Of a stretch of 64,000 nt of DNA, positions 1 to 6,050 are shown in pieces (position 1 is the stretch's first letter; the number at the start of each line of letters is the position of its first letter). This DNA comes from JAEUKA01 sp044228505 (lineage in GTDB: Bacteria; Myxococcota_A; Polyangia; Palsa-1104; JAEUJZ01), in assembly GCA_044228505.1 (NCBI GenBank), contig JBGAUT010000002.1:124001-188000 (forward strand), in the 5' to 3' direction. The position numbers and the translations under genes are program-made. The notes under the pieces are model-generated. The model was not told the origin of the DNA. It searched no databases and saw only the letters and a program-made list of their open reading frames with translations.

Positions 1-505
1 CCTGGCGTGCAGCGGCTATCCCGAGTGCAAAAACACCAAGGAATTCACTCGTACCAAGGATGGCACCATCGAGCTTGTTCCTGAGCCGACCACCGAAGAG
101 AAATGCCCGACCTGCGGGGCCGATCTGATCTTCCGGCGCGGTCGCTTTGGTGAGTTCTGGGCGTGCTCGCGTTATCCCGAGTGCAAGACGACTCGGCCGG
201 TGAGTCTGGGAATCACTTGTCCTAAGCCCGACTGCGGAGGCTTTCTGACCGAGCGGCGCTCGCGACGAGGATCGCCTTTCTTTGGCTGTTCGAACTACAG
301 CGCCAAGGGCTGTGACTTCGTGTCGTGGGATCGTCCGATCAAAGAACCGTGTCCTGACTGCGGCGCACCGTTTTTGCTAAAGAAGCAGAATCGTTCCGGT
401 ACCAAGCTGCGCTGTGCGACCTGCAGCTACCAGAGTGAACAGACCGAGTCCGATTTGCCCGAAATCGCTGGTGAGGAATCAGCCAGCGAAGAGGATGCCG
501 CCTAG
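1..505 (+). CDS. topA: DNA topoisomerase I, C-terminal zinc-ribbon region (5' truncated)
   Basis: Only the tail of the gene is present; the reading frame enters at base 2 and stops at TAG 503-505. Successive Cys-rich ribbons are visible: CSGYPEC, CPTC with CSRYPEC, CPKPDC with CSNYSAKGC, and CPDC with CATC. This series of about four topoisomerase-type zinc ribbons is typical of the C-terminus of bacterial type IA topoisomerase, where it binds single-stranded DNA. The catalytic toprim domain and active-site tyrosine would lie upstream of the window. The last 20 or so residues are acidic. Confident for the family; the symbol rests on the ribbon pattern alone. Confidence 0.9.
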   Translation, partial: LACSGYPECKNTKEFTRTKDGTIELVPEPTTEEKCPTCGADLIFRRGRFGEFWACSRYPECKTTRPVSLGITCPKPDCGGFLTERRSRRGSPFFGCSNYSAKGCDFVSWDRPIKEPCPDCGAPFLLKKQNRSGTKLRCATCSYQSEQTESDLPEIAGEESASEEDAA

Positions 506-1036
506 CTCCTACTTGTGCCGACCACTCGCGTCGGCCGTCACCATCTCGCTCTTGCCTTCCATAGACTCCAGTTTCCTTGGGTCTCCCTACCACTTTCTTC
601 CACCGAACAGCCCTTTCTTGCACGGCTCCTTTCCTGTGTGATTTCACGGAGTAGGAGTCTATTGGCTTGTCCGTAGAATCCTGCGCGCCGACTGGACGGG
701 TTGCTTCATTTTTAAATGAAGTATTTCAAATAAGTAATTTGTCCATTGCCGTCGGTGTTGCGTGAGATCTTTGGTTCACATTTCGAAGGCTGCCGTGATC
801 GCAGGGGGTGTGAGAATTCAGCGCTGTGGGTAGTTTGGGAGCCCGTCCTCTCAACCGACTCCTAAGCGTTTTTCATGAGCACTCCTAGCCACTTCCCAGG
901 GGCCGACAAGAACTCTGTAAGGAAAATGAAGGATTGACAGAACTCCTTCCGATCCACTAACGTAGGCTGACCCTGGACCTTAGCTCTGACGATCAGTGCT
1001 ATCTCAGGGGGGGAAGCAAGGGTAGTCGGGCAGGCC
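506..1036. other. 531-base non-coding stretch before the tail cluster
   Basis: No convincing ORF; the short frames on both strands have no family signal. It contains a pyrimidine-rich half with several CTCC/TTCC runs (506-640), GGAGT elements at about 648-657, an AT-rich patch (704-745) with a perfect inverted repeat, and the 12-mer GACTCCTAAGCG at 857-868, which recurs exactly at 5816-5827 in the other long gap of the tail cluster. It probably holds the topA 3' end and the promoter region of module A. Confidence 0.6.
704..721. promoter_or_regulatory. AT-rich perfect inverted repeat (possible operator)
   Basis: CTTCATTT and AAATGAAG form an 8-bp perfect inverted repeat with a 2-base centre. 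It sits in an AT-rich island (about 704-745) in otherwise GC-rich DNA, about 315 bases before the first tail gene. The size fits a dimeric regulator site, but no regulator gene is adjacent and the role is inferred. Confidence 0.35.
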
Positions 1037-1666
1037 ATGAATCCAGGCCAGTACCACATCATTAAGGAGACTTCCCAATCCATTGGGGAACTCCTCAAGC
1101 AGCAGTACAAGCAGATTGGTTACAAGCGCGTCCATCTCGTTGTGGCTGCGCCTAAACAAGAGAACATCGAGGGCAAGATGCCTGCGGTGTCTCTGTACTT
1201 GTACAATGTGACTCTCGATGAAGAGGGCGTCGGTAACAACCGGAGTGCCCAGTACATCGACGAGGAAATCGGAGACGGCGGTCAGGTTCGGGAGATCGCT
1301 AGAGACATGCCTATGTGGCTCCGTCTCGACTATCTGATCTCCTGCTGGGCACAGACTCCTGAAGAGGAACAGCTCCTTTTGGGAGCCACGATCCGTGCTT
1401 TCATGGAGAACCCGACCATCCGGGGAGAGCAGCTCAAGGGAGAGTCCTTTGAGCCGGATGATTACATTCCGCTGCTCATGTCCCAGAAGCTAGATGAGAC
1501 CGTTCTGTCTCGCTTCTGGTCGAGCCTCAATCAGCCGCTGAAGCCGGCGCTGCAGTGCTGGACCACGATCCCACTGTACCCGACGACCTCGCGGACGTTT
1601 ACGCGTGTTCGTGAACGCGAGGTTCGCTTTTTCGACTTGGACAAATTGAACCGGCTCCGTCAGTGA
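1037..1666 (+). CDS. Pvc16/Afp16-like tail cap protein (DUF4255 family)
   Basis: A 209-residue protein resembling the DUF4255 / Pvc16 N-terminal domain family: an N-terminal helix, a strand with VSLYLYNVTLDE, then PMWLRLDYLISCWAQTPEEEQLLLG, all characteristic. In contractile injection systems this protein caps the tube and sheath at the end away from the baseplate. It is the first gene of module A and is followed after 134 bases by the sheath gene. Pvc16 proteins of known systems are often longer; this one appears to be mainly the conserved domain. No obvious Shine-Dalgarno (SD) sequence of strong quality precedes the ATG. Confidence 0.82.
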   Translation: MNPGQYHIIKETSQSIGELLKQQYKQIGYKRVHLVVAAPKQENIEGKMPAVSLYLYNVTLDEEGVGNNRSAQYIDEEIGDGGQVREIARDMPMWLRLDYLISCWAQTPEEEQLLLGATIRAFMENPTIRGEQLKGESFEPDDYIPLLMSQKLDETVLSRFWSSLNQPLKPALQCWTTIPLYPTTSRTFTRVREREVRFFDLDKLNRLRQ

Positions 1667-1800
1667 GGAACTGACGGTGCCATTGGAACGCAACCATCGC
1701 CAGGCCGTACCGATAACCTTCTGCGAGACCACTTGGACCAGCGCGGAAGGCCACCCTGGGGATCATCTGACCGTAGGCAAATCAGCAAGGAGAGCGCAGC

Positions 1801-3027
1801 ATGGCCACTAGTTACCTTTCGCCGGGCGTATACGTTGAGGAAGTTGACCGCGGTTCAAAGCCAATTGAGGCGGTAGGAACCAACACGGTTGGATTCCTCG
1901 GCGAGTCAATGATGGGTCCTGTCAACCAGTCGGTGCTTGTCACCAACTGGACCCAGTACGTCAAGACCTTCGGCGACTTCACCCAGTCCACCTTCCTGTC
2001 GCACGCAGTGTACGGCTTCTTCAACAATGGCGGCTCGCGCTGCTACGTTGTGAACGTCGGCGCTCCTGCGAACCTTGATCTCAGCCCAGCGGACACCAAG
2101 GCTGCTGCCGAAAAGGCTGCTGCGGTGAAAGCCGATGGCACGCCGACGACCGGCACCAAGGTGGACAACGATGCCCGCTACATCGGCAAGGACAACGGAC
2201 CTGGTGCTCGCACCGGTCTGAAGTGCTTCGAGGAGATCGACGAGATCTCGCTGGTTGCGGCACCTGGCATCATCTCTGCTGCGGTGCAGGATGCACTCCT
2301 CACGCACTGTGAGAACCGCAAGGATCGCTTCGCCATTCTCGACAGCCCCGAGGTTGTCCAGGGTGGTGTGGACAAGCTGCCCCGTCCGCGTGACAGCAAG
2401 TACGGTGGTTACTACTTCCCGTGGATCCAGGTCTATGATCCGGAGCGCGGCAACGTCTACATTCCGCCGTCGGGACACGTCGCTGGTGTGTATGCGCGTA
2501 CCGACAACGAGCGTGGTGTTCACAAGGCTCCTGCCAACGAGATCGTGCGCGGCGCACTGGGCCTGCGCTACCAGGTTTCGCGTGGTGAGCAGGACATTCT
2601 GAACCCACGTGGCATCAACTGCATCCGCTTGATGCAGGGCAATGGAATCCGTATCTGGGGCGCCCGCACGCTGTCTTCGGACCCGTCGTGGCGTTACATC
2701 AACGTCCGCCGCCTGTTCATCATGGTGGAGACCTCGATCGAGCGCGCCACTCAGTGGGTCGTGTTCGAGCCGAACGACTTCCGCCTCTGGAAGCGAGTGG
2801 TGCGGACGATTGCGAGCTTCCTCACCTTGGTATGGCGCCAGGGCGCACTGATGGGCGAGACGCCGGAGAAGGCGTTCTTCGTCAAGTGCGACGAGGAAAC
2901 CAACCCGCCAGAGGTCATCGACGTTGGACAGCTCATCGTCGAAGTTGGCCTCGCACCTGTGAAGCCGGCCGAGTTCGTGATTTTCCGGATCGGCCAGATG
3001 CCTGCTGGTGGCGGCGTCCAAGAGTAG
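1801..3027 (+). CDS. Contractile tail sheath protein 1 (short form)
   Basis: A 408-residue sheath subunit. The N-terminus has the sheath signature SPGVYVEEVDRGSKPIEAVG followed by GFLGESMMGP; the middle has CRYVVNVG-like strand residues at NGGSRCYVVNVG; the C-terminus has NCIRLMQGNGIRIWGARTLSSD, RRLFIMVE and a hydrophobic last strand. The sheath contracts around the tube to drive injection. It has a clear SD (AAGGAG, about 1788-1793) before ATG 1801. It lacks the large inserted domain seen in the second sheath (6051-7823), so the two probably play different roles, such as main sheath versus baseplate-proximal sheath. Confidence 0.93.
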   Translation: MATSYLSPGVYVEEVDRGSKPIEAVGTNTVGFLGESMMGPVNQSVLVTNWTQYVKTFGDFTQSTFLSHAVYGFFNNGGSRCYVVNVGAPANLDLSPADTKAAAEKAAAVKADGTPTTGTKVDNDARYIGKDNGPGARTGLKCFEEIDEISLVAAPGIISAAVQDALLTHCENRKDRFAILDSPEVVQGGVDKLPRPRDSKYGGYYFPWIQVYDPERGNVYIPPSGHVAGVYARTDNERGVHKAPANEIVRGALGLRYQVSRGEQDILNPRGINCIRLMQGNGIRIWGARTLSSDPSWRYINVRRLFIMVETSIERATQWVVFEPNDFRLWKRVVRTIASFLTLVWRQGALMGETPEKAFFVKCDEETNPPEVIDVGQLIVEVGLAPVKPAEFVIFRIGQMPAGGGVQE

Positions 3028-3037
3028 TTTTGTGTAA

Positions 3038-3054
3038 AGGGCGGGGAGCGCCCT
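3038..3054 (+). promoter_or_regulatory. Short stem-loop between sheath and tube genes
   Basis: AGGGCG (3038-3043) pairs with CGCCCT (3049-3054) around a 5-base loop. No T-run follows, so it is more likely an mRNA processing or stability element than a terminator. Such elements are common where sheath and tube proteins are needed in large amounts. The role is inferred. Confidence 0.4.
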
Positions 3055-3101
3055 GGTTCGAGTGAGCTAGGGCACCCCGTCGTCTAATTGGGAGGACGAA
3101 A

Positions 3102-4055
3102 ATGGCGATCACGAAGAACGCTCGTGCCTATACGGGCGGCAAATATAACCTCACCTTCGATGGCCAAACGGATGCAGGCTGGATCAAGTCTGTCGAGGGT
3201 GGTAACGCCACTGCCGACGTCGTGGTCGAGAAAATGGGTGCGGATCACATCGCACGCAAGCACCTAGCGACCGTGAAGTACGAGGACATCTCGTTCCAGT
3301 GCGGAACGGGTATGACCACGACCTTCTATGACTGGATTAACACTGCGTTTAATCACACGTCGAACGATGCAGGCCGTCGCACCGGTGCCATCAATCACTA
3401 TGACTACGACTACAATCTGCTGAGCGCTCTTGAGTTCCGCAATGGTCTGATCACCGAGTTTGGTATGCCGGCGCTCGATGCTTCGTCGAAGGACGCGGCA
3501 CTCATGACCGTCAAGTTCAAGCCGGAGATCACCCGCAAGGTTATCAAGGGTTCGGGCAAGGTTGGCAACCCGAAGATGGACGCTGCTGCCCAGAAGAAGT
3601 GGCTGCCGTCGAACTTCCGTCTTCGCTTCACCGACTCCGCTTTCGATCTGGCTCTCGCCAAGGTGAACAAGATCGAAGCGTTGGTGGTTAAGCAGAAGGT
3701 TGTCGAGAACGCGGTGGGTGAGCAGCGCGATTACGAGCAGGAAGCGGCCTCGGTCGAAATTCCGAACCTCGTCATCACCCTCGCTGAGTCGCACGCCGAC
3801 CAGTTCTACAAGTGGCACGAGGACTTCGTGATCTACGGTCGCAATGGCCAGGATCAGGAGAAGCAGGGCATTCTTGAGTACCTGACTCCCGATCTCGGCA
3901 CGATCCTGTTCACGTTGAACTTCGCGCAGCTCGGCGTCTTCAAGATCTCGCCGGATAAGGTCGAAGCAGGTGTCGAGTCGATCCGTCGCGTGAAGGTTGA
4001 GATGTACTGCGAAGACATCAAGTTCACCTACAACTCCAGCGCTACCTTCAAGTAG
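3102..4055 (+). CDS. Double-domain tail tube protein 1 (gp19/Hcp-like)
   Basis: A 317-residue protein. Phage-type tube proteins of the gp19 (T4-like) family are normally about 145 residues. Here two tube-like halves appear in tandem. Residues 1-150 hold a first copy (CGTGMTTTFYDWI, then LITEFGMPALDASSKD and LMTVKFKPE). Residues 165-317 hold a second (IPNLVITLAESHADQFYKW, then ILEYLTPDLGTILFTLNF and VKVEMYCEDIKF). The order motif-FYxW, mid-domain strand, final V-K/E strand is repeated. Homohexameric rings of single-domain tubes could be replaced by trimers of such a double subunit, but that is inference. A GGGAGG SD lies a few bases before ATG 3102. Confidence 0.8.
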   Translation: MAITKNARAYTGGKYNLTFDGQTDAGWIKSVEGGNATADVVVEKMGADHIARKHLATVKYEDISFQCGTGMTTTFYDWINTAFNHTSNDAGRRTGAINHYDYDYNLLSALEFRNGLITEFGMPALDASSKDAALMTVKFKPEITRKVIKGSGKVGNPKMDAAAQKKWLPSNFRLRFTDSAFDLALAKVNKIEALVVKQKVVENAVGEQRDYEQEAASVEIPNLVITLAESHADQFYKWHEDFVIYGRNGQDQEKQGILEYLTPDLGTILFTLNFAQLGVFKISPDKVEAGVESIRRVKVEMYCEDIKFTYNSSATFK

Positions 4056-4066
4056 TGGGGAGTGTC

Positions 4067-4148
4067 ACATTCGTAAGCTGCACGCCGTACGGATGTGGCA
4101 GTTGATGTAAGTGGAGACAGGCGGCTGGGGGGACTCAGTCGCCTGTCT
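4067..4148 (+). promoter_or_regulatory. Two tandem stem-loops between the tube genes
   Basis: The first: CACATTCGTA (4067-4076) with TACGGATGTG (about 4089-4098), 10 bp with one G-T pair. The second: AGACAGGCG (4115-4123) with CGCCTGTCT (4140-4148), 9 perfect bp extendable to 12 through GCT/AGT. No immediate T-run follows the second. They fill most of the 141-base space between the two paralogous tube genes. They are probably transcript processing, stability or partial-termination elements that set different amounts of the two proteins. Confidence 0.5.
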
Positions 4149-4196
4149 TGCTTCAGGGGCAGTGAGTTTTATTTATTTGAACAACGAGGGATTCAA

Positions 4197-5126
4197 GTGG
4201 CCGCCCATGCTCGTAGTTACGTAAATAGTCGCTTCTATCTAGAGCTGGAGCAACCCTCTGGCTGGCTGTTTTCTGCCGACGGTGGACACGTCCAAACGGA
4301 GTCCGTCAACGAGCGGATGGCTGGCGGTTATCCAGTTCGTAAACACGCTGGTAATGTCAAAGTCGATGACATTACTGTCACTTGTGGAACTGGCATGACC
4401 AAGCAGTTTTATGAGTGGATAGAAGACAGTATGTCATATAAGCACTCTCGCAAAGACGGTGCGATTGTGCATACCAATTATGATTTTAAAGAAATTGTTC
4501 GTCAGACCTTTCAGCGTGCATTGATCACTGAAATCGGTCTACCAGCACTCGATGCCACCAGCAAAGAGTCCGCTAAGATGACGGTCAAGTTTTCGCCAGA
4601 AATGTCTACACTGGAATACAGTGGTGGGACAAGGCAGGTGCAACCCGTACCTCTTAGCCCACCGAAACAAAAGCTGTGGACTCCCGCGAACTTCCGTGTG
4701 AGAATTCATGGTCTTGATGATGTTTGCCGAAACATCTCTAAGGTTGAGGCCATCAGCATTAAGCAGAACGTGGTCGAAAACACGATTGGTGAGAAGCTAA
4801 TCTTCGATAAGGAGCCGGCACAAATCGATTTCCCGAATGTCATTTTGACGGTTCCCGAGTCCGATGCGGAGAAGTGGTACAAGTGGCATAAGGAGTTCGT
4901 CATCGAGGGCAAGAGCTATTCTCAGAGCGAGAAGCAGGGTGGTATCGAGTATCTGTCGTCGGATCTCGGAAAAACCCTCTTTACTCTCGGACTAGAGAAC
5001 CTGGGAATCATCAAGTTCACCCCCGACAAGGCCGAGTCCGGTTCAGAAAAGATCCGTAGCGTCAAAATCGAGCTGTACTGCGAGAAGATGACGTTCAAAT
5101 ACCAGTCCGAGTCAACCTACAAGTAA
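4197..5126 (+). CDS. Double-domain tail tube protein 2 (paralogue of 3102-4055)
   Basis: The reading frame is open from 4095, but the start chosen is GTG 4197: GAGGG (4186-4190) sits 6 bases upstream, and the protein then begins MAAHARSYVNSRFYLE, aligning with MAITKNARAYTGGKYNL of tube protein 1. Result: 309 residues. The paralogues match through both halves: CGTGMTKQFYEWIEDS, LITEIGLPALDATSKES, VVENTIGEK, WYKWHKEFVIEGK, EYLSSDLGKTLFTLG, VKIELYCEKMTFKY. It is therefore also a tandem tube fold. The first third of the gene is visibly more AT-rich than its neighbours, suggesting recombination or transfer. It may form a different segment of the tube, such as the end ring. Confidence 0.8.
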   Translation: MAAHARSYVNSRFYLELEQPSGWLFSADGGHVQTESVNERMAGGYPVRKHAGNVKVDDITVTCGTGMTKQFYEWIEDSMSYKHSRKDGAIVHTNYDFKEIVRQTFQRALITEIGLPALDATSKESAKMTVKFSPEMSTLEYSGGTRQVQPVPLSPPKQKLWTPANFRVRIHGLDDVCRNISKVEAISIKQNVVENTIGEKLIFDKEPAQIDFPNVILTVPESDAEKWYKWHKEFVIEGKSYSQSEKQGGIEYLSSDLGKTLFTLGLENLGIIKFTPDKAESGSEKIRSVKIELYCEKMTFKYQSESTYK

Positions 5127-5143
5127 TCGCTGAGAGTGAAAGC

Positions 5144-5533
5144 ATGGCATTCAAGACTGAGTTCCCGTTCACACTCCCCAAAGGATATATCGACAGTGAA
5201 GGGAAGTTGCATCGCAATGGTGTGATGCGACTCGCCACCGCCAAAGACGAGATCGTTCCGCTTCAGGACTATCGTGTCCAGTCGAACCGCGCCTATCTGG
5301 TGATCGTGCTGCTAAGCCGCGTGATCAGCAAGCTAGGCGAGCTGGCGGTCGTGGATACCGAGGTGATCGAGAACCTGTTCTCGACCGATCTTGCGTATCT
5401 TCAAGAGTTCTATCGCCGTATCAACGAAGAAGGCGCACCCCGAGTCCATGCGAAGTGTCCCTCGTGTCAGCACGAGTTTGACATCGACTTGCTTGGGGGA
5501 GGGGATGGCCGCGTAGTCGGCCAGGGGGGATAA
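5144..5533 (+). CDS. Tail assembly chaperone-like protein (gpG-like position)
   Basis: A 129-residue protein starting MAFKTEFPFTLPKGYID and ending with a half zinc ribbon CPSCQHEFDIDLL, then a Gly-rich tail. Such small proteins after the tube gene in CIS and phage clusters are annotated as tail assembly or baseplate-hub chaperones. The stop TAA (5531-5533) follows directly on the heptamer G GGG GGA (5524-5530), which is in the correct frame for -1 slippage (CAG GGG GGA TAA). A hairpin follows after 6 bases. A -1 shift would extend the product through the next ORF to 5700, as in the lambda gpG/gpGT pair. An SD-like GAGAG precedes ATG 5144. Family name moderately sure; the frameshift is inferred from sequence. 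Confidence 0.72.
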   Translation: MAFKTEFPFTLPKGYIDSEGKLHRNGVMRLATAKDEIVPLQDYRVQSNRAYLVIVLLSRVISKLGELAVVDTEVIENLFSTDLAYLQEFYRRINEEGAPRVHAKCPSCQHEFDIDLLGGGDGRVVGQGG

Positions 5534-5570
5534 CGAGCTACCCCCTGGAGCAGTTGTACCGGGAGGTAGC
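5524..5570 (+). promoter_or_regulatory. Candidate programmed -1 ribosomal frameshift site
   Basis: Slippery heptamer GGGGGGA at 5524-5530, read as caG GGG GGA in the upstream frame. The zero-frame stop follows at once (5531-5533). After a 6-base spacer comes a stem: GCTACC (5537-5542) with GGTAGC (5565-5570), continued by CCC (5543-5545) with GGG (5561-5563) across one bulged A. Shifting to -1 reads GGG GGG ATA ACG and enters the DUF6760-like frame without a break. A purine-rich SD-like tract lies at 5497-5504. Confidence 0.7.
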
Positions 5571-5700
5571 CTACATCGCCTATCACTTTCACTGGCCGCT
5601 TGAAGATGTGCTCAACATGGAGCACGACGAGCGGCACATCTGGCTTCGTGAGATCGCTCGCATCAACCGCGAGATCAACGACGCCCGCAAGCGTGGCTAG
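5530..5700 (+). CDS. DUF6760-like small tail protein, probably made by -1 frameshift (gpT-like)
   Basis: The frame reads TSYPLEQLYREVAYIAYHFHW, then EDVLNMEHDERHIWL and EIARINREIN, ending at TAG 5698-5700. I recognise the YPLEQLYxEVAYIAYHFHW pattern as the DUF6760 family found next to tail chaperones in CIS clusters. The frame has no ATG, GTG or TTG start in a usable place: the only overlap is ATA 5530 against the upstream TAA. It is therefore either started at a rare ATA codon (about 56 residues) or, more plausibly, appended to the preceding 129-residue protein by a -1 frameshift, giving a roughly 185-residue fusion. Too short for usual ORF lists. Confidence 0.72.
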   Translation: MTSYPLEQLYREVAYIAYHFHWPLEDVLNMEHDERHIWLREIARINREINDARKRG

Positions 5701-6050
5701 CCAGATACTCACTTCTTTAGCCGACGCTCCGTTCCTTCCATCTCCTGAACCTTCGCAATCGAAACCAGGCCGATTCCTATTCGGCTCCTGTTCGATTCCT
5801 ATCACTCCGTACAGAGACTCCTAAGCGGCTACAGATACCTACCATGGTGCCTCAGAGAGTCGATGGGAGTCGATAGGAGCCTATTTGGGAGTCAAAAAGG
5901 AGTCGATTGGGAGTCCTGTGGTAGAGCCCATTTTTTCGAGTAAAACGCCGCGCTTCTCGGGTAAAATGGTGGCGCACAGTTCTCCGAATCCTGTACTTCT
6001 GCGACGGTGAGGGAGTCATCCGCTCACCAAAGTCCGTCAAAGGAATTTGC
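5701..6050. other. 350-base non-coding gap between tail modules A and B
   Basis: No ORF. The left part has a phased series of CTCC/TTCC elements (ends at about 5777, 5788, 5799, 5808, 5821). The right part has GAGTC/GAGCC elements at 5857, 5867, 5877, 5889, 5900 and 5911. The two arms form an imperfect long inverted repeat (about 5783-5807 against 5857-5881). Next come TCGAGTAAAA (5936) and TCGGGTAAAA (5957), 21 bases apart. This is the probable control region of module B. The exact 12-mer at 5816-5827 also occurs at 857-868. Confidence 0.65.
5857..5915 (+). repeat. Helically phased GAGTC-type motif array
   Basis: GAG(T/C)C occurs at 5857, 5867, 5877, 5889, 5900 and 5911, with spacings of 10, 10, 12, 11 and 11 bases, close to one helical turn each. 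Three copies continue as GAGTCGAT. The regular phase puts all copies on one face of the DNA, as in arrays bound cooperatively by a regulator. No regulator gene is adjacent. Confidence 0.55.

Noticed and set aside
862..1110. Small minus-strand ORF in the gap before the tail cluster
   Set aside because: It overlaps the cap gene start and has no domain or SD.
1906..3021. Long antisense ORF (371 codons) opposite sheath 1
   Set aside because: GC-rich codons of the sheath gene leave the opposite frame open; no family pattern and no SD.
5530..5700. Independent gene starting at ATA 5530
   Set aside because: ATA is a very rare start; the slippery heptamer and stem give a better explanation, though it is not excluded.
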